Part shown: in pieces, positions 33,420-46,945 of the stretch
Position numbering within the stretch: the stretch's first letter is position 1
How the letters are laid out: the number at the start of each line of letters is the position of its first letter
Assembly: GCA_026874595.1 (NCBI GenBank)
Contig: CM049307.1
Location: forward strand, 79,462,643 to 79,526,642
Source: Sipunculus nudus
Lineage: Eukaryota > Annelida > Sipuncula > Golfingiida > Sipunculidae
DNA: 64,000 nucleotides
Direction of reading: 5' to 3'
Translations under genes and position numbers: made by a program
The notes under the pieces: model-generated
What the model was told of the DNA's origin: nothing
What the model saw: only the letters and a program-made list of their open reading frames with translations
The model's database searches: none

Positions 33420-33456
<37 letters not shown>
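33283..33456. repeat. Two (TA)n tracts
   Basis: (TA)n with ATTTA interruptions at 33283-33338 and a clean tract at 33423-33456, on the right flank of the pogo-like element. Confidence 0.95.
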
Positions 33457-33459
<3 letters not shown>

Positions 33460-35627
33460 TATTAAGAAAGAAAGGCGCTGCTGTCGGTATTTGGCGTGTA
33501 TTATTTCATTTACCAAATCTTTTAATCGTAAAAGAGAGGTCCCCCCGTAATCCGCCCCTGATTTTACTTCAGTTATTTAAAGGAGACCATTACCTACCTG
33601 ACCTTTATAAACATAGGGCAATCACTTGGAGCTTTTATAAACAAATACGTCAGGAAACGTAGAAATCACCACACAGAGACAGTTTGTGTTGTTTAAATTT
33701 TTTAAGTGTTTTTAAGTGTTTTTATATTTAGGGACCCGCTAAAATAAAACGAATTCAACAAGGGCATCTGGCAGCAAGTCAAGAGCTTTGCAAGTGGCTT
33801 TTTGCAAAGAGTGACCTTCTACCTCCGTATATATTCAACCTTCCACCTTAGGTTACATGTTTTGCCGTTTGTCAACATTGTAGTGTTTACTGACATGTTA
33901 ATAAACAGTTCATAAATCCTTCTCGATCGGTGTTGATAAACAAATTCATGCATCGTTCACGAAGGCGTTATAATTTTTTTTTTTCACAACCAAAATTACC
34001 CTTAGATCATTAATATATACACAGAGGAAGCCAGAAACCACAAATTCCTTTTTCAAAGGGGAGGTGCATGGGCACCTTTAAGATATTTCATGCACGGTCT
34101 TTAATAAGTTTGCATTTTGTTTCAATTTTCGTCAACAGATGCTGCCCTGTTGATAGAAAAACACTCATAATTTGAAAAACGTTAATGATTTTATACAAAT
34201 GTTATGTTTAGGATATCATTTGGAATATATTTCAACGTAATAAATGATTTCCAGAAATCGTGAAATTGATCCAATAAAAGCAAATTTAAAACACACACTA
34301 TGTTTGAAAAGCTATGGTCAGTCCCGGCGAAGAGATTGATACATGACAGAACGTATTAAAACTTACAACACTGGAACTTACAACATGGCATACCGTTAAC
34401 TTGTTCATTTCAGAAACCTGGATGTACACCTGACCACTCGACCGGTCAACGACCAACACCGGTAAGCTAAAATACAATGAGAAGGTATGTTCTGGTCTGA
34501 TTCCATGTTATTTTCTTCAATAATCACCTGTATATGTTGCACATTGAAAACATCCAATGAAATGAGAAAAAAAGAAAGAAAATGTAATAGACGCTCATAT
34601 CATAAAAATGTCTAAAATACCGAAGACAGAAAATTAGACAGATACCACAACCTGAGCCAGGATCCTAATCAAACTTTGATGTGTACACAGCTGTTCAACA
34701 ACTACATCCCATGTCACCTCTAGAACAAAGCCTCCCACTAATACAACAGTCCCATGTATTGGTTTGTAAATTTCAATGTCGCAGCTAGTGCTGACTGCCC
34801 GACCCTGTTTGCTTTAAATTTAATGTCATTGGCATAATTTTTAAGGAATATATAAGGAGCAACAACTGATGAATCTGTATCTTTCTCCCCAAATTAGAAT
34901 ATTTTGCACTTGTGGTAACATCCTAAACTATACCCGCACTTCCGCTGCGCCGTTCATTTTGAATTTCCGTTCTCGGTAATAATGTCGCTGTGATATGAGT
35001 AGGGGAGACGGGGGAAACCAATAATAAACAAATTAAACGATGTGTACTTACCATGACAAAAGCACATTCCCTGGACGGAGACCGCGCTCCAGCTTTTTTG
35101 ACTGATTAAAAGTTAATATGGGGAAAGATGTTCGTTTCCACTGTTCAAGTGCCCGGAGGGCAGAACCCTATACAATGAATCGTCTGCTACGGGACGCGGA
35201 GCCAGCCATTAATCCCGGAGTAATATATAGAACTATTTAGAAAAAAATTCCCTTGTGTCCTAATTACCAAACAGAACTGCCAGAAACACAACAAGCTCTC
35301 GTGCAGCATGTTATTCCACATTCGGACTTGTTGTCAAACATCAGCAACAATTAACTGTCGCTCTATCAAATTTAGAAGAAAGGGCAACAGCAGCAATTGT
35401 CTGTTATTAAGAGAATTCTTTTTTGTATAACCTGTGATTATGTACTCATCAAAACTTACTGATTACAAATTTAATAGCATTTTTATTTAATCCAAAATTA
35501 AATAAACCCCTGTCTGATTAAATGAACAATATATTGATTTAACATTAATTTAAAATAATTACAGTCTTTTATAATATGCATGCTGTAGAGATTTGTTTTC
35601 CTGTCTTTGTTCAGCTTTCTTGGATTG
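33460..35627. other. No gene; one possible 48-nt micro-exon at 34414-34461
   Basis: A pyrimidine-poor acceptor (tcatttcag) and a donor (GTAAGC) bracket 48 nt (16 open codons) at 34414-34461. With no neighbours this is weak. The rest shows no exon or repeat family. Confidence 0.3.
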
Positions 35628-36352
35628 TAGGGCTGTGCGATATTATCGATATATCACGATACGGCGATTCGCATATTGTGTATCGCGATTAAGTAAAATA
35701 TTGTTTCGGTTACAAATAATGGGTTCATGACAGGCTTAAATTGAAAGCCGCTGACGTGTCTTTAGACGTGTAGTGGGAAATGTTCAATTAGGTCTCATAT
35801 ACCATTGATCAAAGGACTGTCCCAGGAAATTTACATGTATGTTCAATGACTTATCGGCATACGAATAATATTTCAATACCACAATCTAGTGAGAAGTGCT
35901 GAAAACAGTCATAATATTTAATCATTCATTAATATTCTCTCTTCACATCCAACGATAACTGCATTAAGAAGTGTCAAGTTTTGTTCAATAACGGCAGCCC
36001 TGATGAGATTGTAGACAGTGCTTTTCTTTACACATTCTCTAATTCCCAAGTTATTTGCACTTGTAAGGCCAAAAAAAAAACTTTGATTTTAAAGGTTTCT
36101 TTGAGTACTGTAAGCCATTTTACTAGGTACATTAGTAATTAATACTGCCATATTTTTTTGTATTTAAAATAAACTGATATGCAAAAACATGTTTTGTCTC
36201 ATTATATTCAATATAATAATGAATGATTTATAATAATAATAATAACTCTTATTTTCTTTATATTTATTACAATAGAAAAACATCGTATCGCAATACGCTA
36301 CCACATATCGCAATATCTAGCTATACGAAGTTATTTGCGATACCCAGCTCTA
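35628..36352. mobile_element. hAT-like MITE with ATCG-rich ends
   Basis: Left TAGGGCTGTGCGATATTATC and right, read inward, TAGAGCTGGGTATCGCAAAT form imperfect inverted ends, continued by alternating CGATA/TATCG words in both arms (to about 35695 and 36270). The 'AGGGCTG-GCGATAT' terminus is familiar from hAT elements of animals. The flanks CTTGGATTG and CTTAGAAG could be a decayed 8-bp duplication. No coding capacity. Confidence 0.55.
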
Positions 36353-36890
36353 CTTAGAAGGTACGAGGTTTAAGTTGTGGTATTCGCCTTATAATATTTT
36401 AAATAGGCCACAGAAAGACTATGAAACAGAAAAAGACTGAATGCAAATAGAACTAATCTTATGAGAAATTACCTGGTGCATTGCCATAAACATAAGTAAC
36501 TCTGTAACATACAAGACACAATATGTTAATTCCATGTTCGTGGACGCACCTACAAGCAAAGTAATCTCTACAACTGTCCGGATATAATCTTTTAATAATT
36601 GTAAATATATATTTATTTATATTCTTTCTTTATCACGTCAAACGGCATATTCAACCAAGTTTTTTGTTTTGTGAAAACTATGGCTCTTATTTTTAAGTTA
36701 TATTTGATAATGTTGAGATCTTGTAGTCTGTTCAAGTATATGATATTATGAATCCTTTTATGAAATTTTAACCATGTTGTGTTCTCTTCATATTTCCAAT
36801 AACTATTGTGCATTAGCGCATGCAGTTACAATACAAATGATGCATGAATGACTGGTGGTGTAGCCTACATACATCTTATAATAACCGAAT

Positions 36891-36939
<49 letters not shown>

Positions 36940-37129
36940 CAGAGAGATAGGTGTATAGAGTACAGGTGAAGATGTTCTAACACCAGCTGTCTGATGTAGA
37001 CCTGAGGGTCAGCTCTGATTGTCTTGATCAGACGATGGACATCAGTCTGACAAATTACCAGCTGATGAGCATTGTTAAATATTTGGGCTTCGGCAGGTTA
37101 GGCATCTCTGCCAATCCAACTAACCTGTT
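36353..37129. other. No gene; (TA)n at 36893-36935
   Basis: Clean dinucleotide tract; nothing else supported. Confidence 0.5.
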
Positions 37130-38170
37130 GCCATTATTATATTTTGGTGTCTGGTTCCCCCCAGTGGTACACATAACGAACGTCACTGATAGATATTAAC
37201 ACCCATCCCAAAGGCCACTGATATGACCTAAACACGTATGGTTGAGTCTGGTTTTGATAACTCTTTGAAAATTATAGTTACATTTTTGCTCACCATACGG
37301 GGTGAATAGATGTTGTGTCATATTTTATTTTTTTCTTCAAACATCAATTGTGCTATGAGTACTATGTCAATATAGTTCTTACTGATGGTATTAAATTAGA
37401 CTGGCCCAGTCAATGAAATGACTCTGACTGTGTCGCACTTAGTGTCGGTATTGCTACCACGCGGCAACTTACTTAACTAATACTTCTCTCTGACCCTCTT
37501 ATTTCACCATAAGAACTCGAACTGAGTTACCACGCGTCTATCGGTACATGGAATCACGTTTCATTTGAAGCATTTTAGCAGTAAACATCAATACAATAAA
37601 GCCCTGGCAGGGCTAGTATTAAATGTTTCTTCTAATACCATAGATGTTTGTGTTATTTTACTGTGTTTTTCGCGGTATTTGCCATTCATAAAGTAAATGG
37701 GCTTCATCATTCACAGTTATACAGCTTGATCTTGCAAGTTCCATTTTACAAGGAGATGCTAAACATTCCCCTTGAGTCATCGCCTCTGGTGTCACCAATA
37801 CCACTGAATAGGTTCAAGCAAAAACCTCCAAATAATCTAACATGCAGATACTGCTAATATACTTGAAAATACTAATATAAATTACATCTTGGTCATCTCT
37901 GTCCATTTCCACATGGACTGTCGAATTAATTTGTTTTTTTTGTGGCAAACATGCTGCCGATATTGAGAATAACAATGTAAGGTGTGGGCTGCTGTTGCTC
38001 TGTCATCTTTACCAGTACGACCAGCTGGTGTAGGCACTGTGGTACATAGTGTCTGGTTCTCCCGAGTTATACACATATACCGAACGTCTCTGATTTTTAC
38101 CCCGATATCTACATCCAACTGATGTGACCAAACCACGTGTTGAGAAGTGCGGTTTGGGTGATAAGATCTT
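37130..38170. repeat. Pair of diverged direct repeats (37130-37265 and 38030-38170)
   Basis: Both contain 'gtgtctggttc(t/c)(c)cc', 'cgaacgtc(a/t)ctgat' and '(g)atgtgacc(t)aaac(a)cacgt' blocks in order, 900 bp apart. No coding frame is shared. Confidence 0.6.
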
Positions 38171-39530
38171 ATTCAGGTCTGTTCATTTTAACTTGGAATT
38201 TGCGGATTCATTTTTATTTTGACAGACAAAGTTTATACAGAAGTAATATAGGTACCATTCCTTGTATCTGAGGAACCATAAGGAGATTCCGAGGGGGTCC
38301 GGGTAACCCGGAAGATTTTTTTTCAGAATTTCAGACTTATGTTTGCAGCCTGGACCTCCCCCTCCCCCCCCCCCCCCCCCAACTCTTACTGGCCTGGGCA
38401 CCTCACATTTTATAATAATTTTAATTTTAAAATCCTCCATTAATAATTTGAAATTATAGATTGGTGATAAATGATATTGCAATTAATAGACAGAATTACA
38501 AGCAGTTCAATTTGAAATTATAGTTAAAGAAAACTAAAATGATGATTCAGGTGGATTCACTAAATACCTTGGATACGTTATATATACATATTTTGTAAAC
38601 TGCCTTTTCATTATTATTTTTTTTATTCAAAATTTAAAAGCGTTCTAAAGATTTCCCCTAAGGATGCCAAGGTGACATAAATCTCATTATAAAAAAAAAA
38701 TTCCTGGACTTCCATTATGCCATTTTATGCAAAAAATAATTCGTGATTATACGCGATGTCACACCTAAGGTCAGATGGGAGTCTGTTCCTTACTTTTTGA
38801 GCACGAACTACGCTCCCGAGGCAGCGGAACTCTTGCGCTTCTAAAGAAGCTTCTGCTTTTCCCCCTGCCTGCTTTGGCCGTTTATGATGCACTTAAACAC
38901 CAGGTGGTGCACATGGGCCTGTCTGCTGAAAAAAAAACTGCTGATGTGACTATCATCCAAGCAAATGCAAGTCAACAAACACTCGACAGGCATCAGGCTC
39001 CGCCCAGAAACCACGTGCGGGGGAAATTTCTCTAAGCCTCTGGCCTGTTAAAACGGTCGATGAGCTGTCACTCAAAACAAAATGAACAACATTTGCTTCG
39101 TGCATTCCTCGCTTGGCTGGTCAACCGTTTTGTATTCCAGCACAGGGTCTCATCTGATTGGACCAAAATACAGTGCTCCCCTCTGGTGTAGAGATTCTTG
39201 ATACAAGGTCATAACAAACAGCGCTTACGATATAGGTAGTTGGCCTATGGGTAAAACGCTGTGTAAAGAGCGTAAGCACGAACATGTTCAGGAAAAGAAA
39301 ACATGCCCCTGTAGAAACGGTGTGACAGCAACAACAATTTACTGTTGTAGTAGCCCGCAGGAAATCGTAGCACTTCGAGGAAAATTTAGCAAATGAAAGA
39401 TGTTTGGGTATGTTAAAAACTGTAGATAAGTTCATGCAGTGGTTTATCGTAGACAGTAATATCACATCTGTATTGGTCTCAGAGAGAAAAGTGTAGCTTG
39501 AGCGAATAGCGAAATTAACATAGGTTACAC
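38171..39530. other. No gene recognised; C-run at 38358-38380
   Basis: The plus-strand frame at 38775-39035 lies in a GC-richer patch but has no recognised family. The homopolymer sits next to 'cctggacctcccc'. Confidence 0.4.
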
Positions 39531-39755
39531 ACAGGCGCAGATCAAGGGGGAGTTACGGGGGGGGGGGGGGGATGTTACCCTACTCTCCACCAACAACCGT
39601 TTCTTAGAAAAATTTTATGCATGACGGGGGGTTTTAGGGGTTGAGCCCCCCCCCCCCCCCCGCTCTAAACCAACTACCTTTACCGCTAATTTTTATGCAT
39701 GACACCCATTTTCCCCTCCTTGCAAAACATATTGGATCCACGCCTGTGCACCTGC
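39531..39755. mobile_element. Short inverted-repeat element (MITE) with G and C runs
   Basis: Left CACAGGCGCAGATCAA and right, read inward, CACAGGCGTGGATCCAA form TIR-like ends. Inside are a G-run (39557-39571), a C-run (39646-39661) and two 'ttttatgcatgac' copies (39613, 39690). Non-coding, hAT-like by terminal style only. Confidence 0.5.
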
Positions 39756-39769
39756 AATAAATGACCTGA

Positions 39770-39870
39770 CTGAATAAAGCCAGCTGTGACACTGAAACCT
39801 ACAAGGTGAGAATGCTTAATATCAGGCCCCTTGACGCGCCTGTATGCAGTCAGTGAAAGGGCCTATGGTC
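39770..39870. repeat. Dispersed repeat shared with 24960-25210
   Basis: Same 'ccagctgtgacactgaaac' block followed by 'tgtatgcagtcag'. Confidence 0.6.
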
Positions 39871-40031
39871 ATTATTAAAAATTTAGAGAATATATTTCTG
39901 TATATTTCGGCTAAATTATTGATTTATAATAATAACCAGATGCACCCGTGGAAAATCTACGGTTTTGTAATGAGGTGGTAGGGACTGAATATCGTATATT
40001 TTAATTGTGCCTTTCGTTTGGACTGTTGTTC

Positions 40032-40711
40032 ATAATAATAATAATAATAATAATAATAATATATTTAATTTATATAGCGCTAATTCAACAAAATAGTTAT
40101 CAAAAGCGCTTTACAAGACACAAAGCACAGTTTTTCTAAAACATAAAATGTAGATTCCTACTAAAACAAAGATTCCTAAAAGTTAAACCCTAATTCCTAA
40201 GAACTACCAAAAGCTAATATAAAAAGGTAAGTTTTAAGATTTCTTTTAAAAGAAGCTAAAGATGGTGAGGCTCTGATTGAGTGCGGAAGTTCATTCCACA
40301 ACCTTGGTGCCACAGCTGAGAAAGCTCTCGAACGACACATCTCACTTCGTGCTTTAGGGATCTAAAAGCCCTTGGTCAGATGACCTAAACTGCCTGACTG
40401 GAACATAAAAAGTTAAGAGGTTCCTAATGTAAATAGGCGATTGACCATTTATGGCTTTGTATACTAATAATAAAATTTTTAAATCAATGCGCTGTCGCAC
40501 CGGGAGCCAATGGAGTTCTTTAAGTATAGGTGTAATGTGGTCGCGCTTCTTGGCACCAGTTACAAGCCTAGCAGCTGCATTCTGCACTCTCTGAAGCCGG
40601 TCCAGTAACTTGCTAGGAAGACCACATAGCAAAGAGTTGGAACAGTCAATCCTTGAACTGATGAACGCATGAATTAATGTTATTTGTGAATCTTGAGTTA
40701 CTTGTGGTAGG
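40032..40711 (-). mobile_element. 5'-truncated L2/CR1-like LINE, reverse-transcriptase C-terminus and 3' tail
   Basis: On the minus strand the frame reads the typical last part of a CR1/L2-clade ORF2: LIHAFISSRID, DRLQRVQNAAARLVTG, HITPILKELHWLPV, YKAINGQSP, and further down RAFSAVAPRLWNELP. A stop interrupts the conserved 'SSDQGLL' region near 40354-40363. The 3' UTR has the family-typical GCGCTATATAAAT word and ends in an (ATT)n tail (plus 40032-40060). Truncation at about 40711 is the usual product of incomplete reverse transcription. The RT catalytic motifs lie upstream and are absent. Confidence 0.85.
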
Positions 40712-40719
40712 ACTCTCCA

Positions 40720-42640
40720 GGAAACCCCCTCTCCAAAAAAGTCTGCAAGGAATACTCAATTATGCTTTTCAGGAAATTATTTAAAAGAGTAGACGTTAGG
40801 GATATATAGGGTATGCAAGTATGCGTGAGTTCTTTTTCTTCCGATTAACAACATGGGCACGATATCTTCATTGCCGGAGTGATAGCGATTGTACATATAA
40901 GCAAGGTATACTGTGAAAAATATTGAAGAAATTATATGACTGGATATAAAAAAATAAAAGTTTATGACATATAATATGTATAAACTGAAGCTCAAAGGAC
41001 ACCACAGAAACGATGTTTTTAGTTGTTAACCCGCAGGTACGGAATACAGCGGGCCTGGGTGACACAAGGATGCAAATATAATATGATAGGAATCGAGTGC
41101 TACCGCCCTGTCCCGTAGTCCCTAACCAAATGGAACTCTGCAGAAGTACAGACTTAGATAAGGAACTAGATAAGAGAGCATAAAATAGGCCGGTAACCTC
41201 CACCAGAAAAAAATAAAAACAAAAAGAAAAAAGTTGATCGGAAACTGATGATTCTCCGGAATAAACGCAGTTTTTCATCTATCGGTGCAAGTCCGTGGGA
41301 AAGAAATAACTTTAGCCTAGGTTTGTTGCATTGTCATCAGTAAAATTAACCCAATATTCCACATTTTTCAGAAAAGTTGCACAGGATTATTTTTAAAACC
41401 GTATGAACCATCCATTCAATATTGGAGGTGATCAGAGTCAACATGATATAATTTTTTCTTATATACCATTATGACAAAAGAGGTATCCCTTTCCCCCCAT
41501 GTAGAAGCCGCCCATTCGTATGCATTTGTTCTGCCACTCGCCAGGTGAAACCGGTCACTGAAGCGTGAAAATGTTTTTACGTGAAAAGTGTACACTTGAA
41601 TTATGACTGATAAGGAGATTTTTGTGGAGGTGTTTAGGCTCCGAGTCCAGAATCTAGTTTTATTATAGAATCCCAATCAGTTTTAAATGTACTGATAATC
41701 ATAATATATTTCCTTGTTTCAATGTCCCCGGAGATTGTGGATCCAAAAAATGTGTTTGCATCCACCCAATCCCCATTCCCGAATTGAGTTTAAGTTGTAG
41801 GGGTTTATTAAACAACCTTTTTTTAAATGAATTATTGATACCATGGTTATGATGGAATGGTATTTATGAATGTATAGAAAACTACATTCCTGCAAACCCA
41901 TAATAAGTCAAACGGTGGTTGTCTAACTGCTCGTGTTGTCCACACTAAAAAGCCATCTCACTAAAAAAAGGGAAGTCATGTGGTCTTTGTTTCGAATTAA
42001 GAAGCTTGACTTCCTGTTGAGGGAATTATTGTGAACATGGGGATTAGAGTGGACCTGTGACCGCGAATTGAGCAATACGCTCTTTGGACAGTGAGCCCGA
42101 AATGTAAGAAAAATCCCTAGGGGGCCTCCTGAAAGAACGTGAAAGGCATTGAGGACCTTAATACACAAAATAAACGGGGCGCCTATCGGGAGAATTTCAA
42201 AATATAAATTAGGCAGCTTCATAGGGCATTATCCCACAAAACAAAACAAACGCGCCATAGAAGGGCGCACCGCATATACATGTACCGAATTGCGAAGGCC
42301 AAATCAGAACGCATACCCCGTTCTAATTTCCATCTCTCTCTGCATGGTATCATAACGAGAAATAATTGAAAGGGCGTACAAGGTAGTGGTAGGGTAATTG
42401 CACTGGATCCTCGAATGGTTCCATTTTGCCGGAGTGATTATTCTACAATATAGCAGATACGATATTAATATACTAACAAACCATGAATATTCAATAGTAG
42501 CCTCCTTGCTGAGCATTATTTAAATTTTCTTAAATGTTCTGATCACTTCTTGAATGACGGATCAGACGTGTCGCCACAGTCGTCACTTTACACATTATTT
42601 CGCATAATCTTGACTGACTGGGTAGAGATTTAAAAGCCGG
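40720..42640. other. No feature recognised
   Basis: No convincing exon or shared repeat in this stretch. Confidence 0.4.
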
Positions 42641-42643
42641 CAC

Positions 42644-42646
<3 letters not shown>

Positions 42647-42688
<42 letters not shown>
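42647..42688. repeat. (TA)n microsatellite
   Basis: Clean TA tract. Confidence 0.95.
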
Positions 42689-42692
<4 letters not shown>

Positions 42693-43221
42693 TATTGTGA
42701 CGTCACGTGATAAACCCCCACCTAGCTGTGAAATGAACTGACAACAGAATGATCCCCTGCACATGGGAAGGCACAATCGCTTAGATCCGGATTCGTGGGT
42801 GTGATTTTATCAAGAAATCGAGAAAGTAACAATAATTTGACGAAAATGTTCCTCTTCTGTTCATTGGAGTGCAGATTTCTAGTTAAATAGAAAATTATCA
42901 TTTGATATATAAATAATTATTTTAATTATTTTTATATAACCTATTAACATAAAATACGGATCTTCTGTTATTTAAACGCCATCACGAGTTTTATTAATAG
43001 CCGATCGCAGAACCAAAACCGATAACTGATATTAATATTTCTTCTTACAAGTTACAACCAGCATTCCATGGAAGCACATGTTTTTGTTCTCCTGAGCTCC
43101 TTTCATAATGCGTGTTTTCCTGTGGACGTGTCAATGTTGGACTAATGGTTTGATTGTCGTCTAATGTGTTAGTGTGTAACATACGGAGCTCGTGAGACGA
43201 CATGGTGAAGAATATTTATTA

Positions 43222-43385
43222 ATTCGTGCGCACGAATGACTAATTCGTGGCCACGAATTATTAATTCGTGTGCACGAATTACTAGGTGTGAAAAATATAT
43301 TTTCAAGGTGGAAAAATATATTTATTTATTCGTGCGCACGAATTACTAATCCGTGCGCACAAATTACTAATTCGTGGCCACGATT
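43222..43385. repeat. Six 16-bp palindromes on a 21-bp lattice
   Basis: ATTCGTGCGCACGAAT occurs at 43222 and 43328, ATTCGTGGCCACGAAT at 43243, and near-palindromic variants at 43264, 43349 and 43370. Within each group of three the starts are exactly 21 bp apart, with TACTA or similar spacers. The groups are 64 bp apart (three periods plus one). Confidence 0.9.
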
Positions 43386-43389
43386 TATA

Positions 43390-43390
<1 letters not shown>

Positions 43391-43457
<67 letters not shown>
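43391..43457. repeat. (CA)n(TA)n compound microsatellite
   Basis: CA tract to 43422, then TA to 43457, directly after the palindrome array. Confidence 0.97.
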
Positions 43458-43459
<2 letters not shown>

Positions 43460-43460
<1 letters not shown>

Positions 43461-44866
43461 ATCAGGTGTCTGTATTATTGTGCGCAGAAATGTTACATGT
43501 GTCTGTTGACATTCTATGGGAGCCTCGCTTGCTGGGCGCTGGCTCGCGTGTGTGGTCTGTAGCGTAGATTCACATTGTTCCTTGTTCTAGTTGATCCGGA
43601 TCTATGTTGTTATATTGTGTAATTTTATTGATTTAGTGTATTGTAATGTTAGAATTGTTTTAAAACCACTGACATCTTTATTCATTTTCCTATAAATTTA
43701 AACATGTAGGTCTGTATATCTTTATATGTTATTTCTGTTGTCGACTTTGACTAATAAATCGTACTCAGAATTTATACCCTTTATTTCTTCATCCTGTCGG
43801 CACGGTCACTCGAGTCAAAAACAATATTTAGAGAGATATGATCTCCTAAGAGGTTTCCATACATGACACTTTCTGTAATGGAACTGTGGGAAAAGAAGAG
43901 ATGATTTTATATAACATGAATAAAATTCAAGTGTGTGCAGTAAGTGCATTGACTGTTTTTGTCCAAGCTTTTGCTAAAACAAAAGTCTAGTAAGGCAAAC
44001 ATTAAAATACTAGTGATAAGCCTAACAGGATAGGAAGACAGATCGTTTGCCTAAGTCTACTTGCACTGACGAGTGATAAATGCAATATTTCTACTAAACC
44101 ATAAAAGCAATTGCGTTTTTAGGTCTGTCCCGAGGTAAGAGAGAGATCATGTAAATCACTGTTTTTCTGACCGAACAGTTATAATATGAATCAAATTTAT
44201 GGGTTTTCCCTTGAAAAAATATTATCTTTTGCTTACTATGATTATAACTGTTTGGTCACAATATGAAGATTTATATTTTAAAAAATAGTTGTTTTGTTTT
44301 CTTTTATCAAAACATTTCAGAAGAAACCCACATGATATAAAAAACATGGAATTAACTTGTTTGTTATTCTAATGATGATTCCCTTTTTAAACGAAAAGGC
44401 ACTTATTTTATTCCTTGCAGGTGTTACTTTCTTATTATTTAATTTGGTAACTTAGCCTTACTCGATTTGACACTGTAGCATGGCATGAGATAAGTACTCA
44501 AAAAATAAACCTGTCCGGAGTGTGGTATCCTCCTCAAACACAAAGAACACGTCCCAAATAGGTCATGGTCACGCTTCAGTCACAGTGATCGGTTACACAC
44601 GAGTCCTCATTGGTTCCGCTTCAAAGGACAGGCATGTCAATAGTGTACCTACACAACGGCAGGTCCACACATCAACACTGACTACGGGAAGCTAAGGTTC
44701 ACATCATTCATATTTGGATTCATCAGTTTATTTTAACATACTCTTCGCATTCGTAAGTATTACTCATACATTTTACTGCGTAAGCATAGCTTTTCTTTAT
44801 CATTTATCCTCATGAACCTATTCATTTACTGTTCTGTATATAAACATATATGTATGTGTGTGTGTG

Positions 44867-44921
<55 letters not shown>

Positions 44922-45424
44922 ATTGACAACCATATAATGCAGAACTTGCAGCATTCATATTACTGCATTGATGGGTGCATGTTTATTAGCCACGTAGTGT
45001 AGGTCACCCTCAGGGTCTAAGATCCAGAAAACCTTGGCTCCAAAAATGTATTAGGTTTTTTCAAAACATAACATAATCCTCTGCACATTCGCGGAAGTAC
45101 TTAACTGTCAGCGATATAAAGTAAATATATTAACTCTCTGAGCAACAATTGTATAAATTTAATGTACATCACGCGTATGCAAAGCTAAATTTTAGCTTGA
45201 TTGGAAGGCGTATACTCTCCTTGACGGGCAGGGCTTTGGTTGTCCATTTCTTCTTATTTCGTCCACTTCCGCTGTGTACCACTTATGAATTGAGCTAATA
45301 TTCATTTGTAGGACCTCCACACGAGAATGAGACCAGCTTTTATGTGACTTTTGCACACGTCTTCAGTTCCTGGCAAAAACTCTTTAAGGCAAAACGGATC
45401 TGAGCTGCACTTGGGACTATTCAT
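43460..45424. other. No gene; (TG)/(TA)n at 44850-44919
   Basis: No supported exon; simple repeat at 44850-44919. Confidence 0.4.
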
Positions 45425-45790
45425 ATGTCAAATATTCAAGGGACTATTCTTATGTCAAAGGTTAAATATGAAAATAATAATAATAATAAATGCCTTTCTA
45501 AGTTGACGCCAGCCATAGGGCTTTTATTGATTATAGCTATATATTATTTTAAATTTGAAGAAAGTGTTTTTGGATCGACAGATAAGAAGGCGAGCCAAGT
45601 TTGTGGACAGTATGGACACGTGGGAACCATACACCGAACACAAGTAGGAATATGGGGGGCTTTATACCACTGGTATTACAGCGGTGATTGGCCTAGGTCA
45701 GTATCCTGCGAGCGGTCAGTGTGCCTAGGGAGGGTCACCTTGGCCCGGGAGGGATCAGAGATTCCGTGCTACGAACCTGGGAATGGGAGG
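45425..45790 (+). CDS. Candidate first exon of a membrane-anchored protein, unrecognised
   Basis: ATG 45425 opens 122 codons; the frame meets a good donor (GGGAG then GTAAGC at about 45791) just before its stop. The order is a short polar N-terminus with an Asn run, one hydrophobic segment (PAIGLLLIIAIYYF, residues about 29-42), then a Cys/Trp-rich lumenal or extracellular part. This is the layout of a type II membrane protein such as a Golgi transferase, but I see no family motif and no following exon. Could be chance or an element remnant. Confidence 0.35.
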
Positions 45791-46945
45791 TAAGCATATG
45801 CAGGTTTCTGACAGGTGTCTCGCCAGAATTCATTAGATTAATGCGGGGATGAGTGGGCGTGTTTACAAGTGAGTGAACTCACGGTGGTAGCTCGGGGATG
45901 GGAACATAAGTATACCTTTCACGGAAAGCAAAACACAATCTGCTGTTATCACACTTGTATTTATTAAAAGCGTACCTATGGGGGAAGTGTCCCTCGGTGC
46001 GCATGTGTCCATGTGAATATTTAAAGAATTAATCAGTCCTGAGCTAAATAAAAACACTGCACTTCTTTCGATTTTCCGTCCTCATGGTACATTTCGCTAA
46101 ATCTCCAGTTCCTATGATAAATGTCCGGCACTCTAAACACCTGCTCATATATGTCTTTTGGCATGCACTCTATCTTTGAGAACATTCTTTTAAAGTCCTC
46201 AAGTCTGATGATTTATGAACCTATGCGTTCTCTATACGATCGCGCGAAATGCAATGCTCGGTGATATATTTGTTCACCACTCTCACACACTGGTTTGAAT
46301 AGAGAGTGATGTCCTTCCGGATAATGCTTTGAAACATACATATCATGTTTGGGCTTATTGTGGCTCTCACCTTCAGGGTTTTTATCCTTGGTGAGGTAAA
46401 ATTTCATTTTTTTCAAGAGATTTTTTTTACAATGTATGCAAATTCTGATTACATATACCTGCATGCCCTCAATCACACATCAATATACATCTGGCCTCGG
46501 AGCCCCGTATTCCCTGTTGGAGTTCTCCATCACAGAATACCAGCCAAGGTCCATTACACACGGGTATCCTGTGAAGGAATAAAGTTGGTTTATGCCTATT
46601 TTTTCTTTTTTGTACATATGGTTTCCCGAAGCCTGTTATTCCAATCTCTTTCAGTGTTGCCTTTAGCATGACAAGGCTCAAACATCATGAGTTTCTTCTC
46701 TGAACTCTATTAATCGTGTCGTGGTGTATTTACAATAATGTAGGGTGATAATGAGAAGACGGTAGCGTTCCGTTAGCGTTTGGGCGGGAAATGCCGTATA
46801 AGGTCATGTCAGTTAGCATAACATTAAGCGAGTTGTTAGATATCTAGGTCGATCGCGCGCTTCCTCTTTAGCTAACGCGATTGTGTCAATATATTTTCAG
46901 TTAGCGTTCGCTATCGGGTCAATTAATTATCAGTCAGGGAGTGCA

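Noticed and set aside
42530-42721. Small frame with Ile-Tyr run
   Set aside because: Artefact of the (TA)n tract at 42647-42688.
43222-43385. CRISPR array (short palindromic repeats, regular spacing)
   Set aside because: Spacers are about 5 bp and themselves repetitive, and the genome is eukaryotic; no cas genes.
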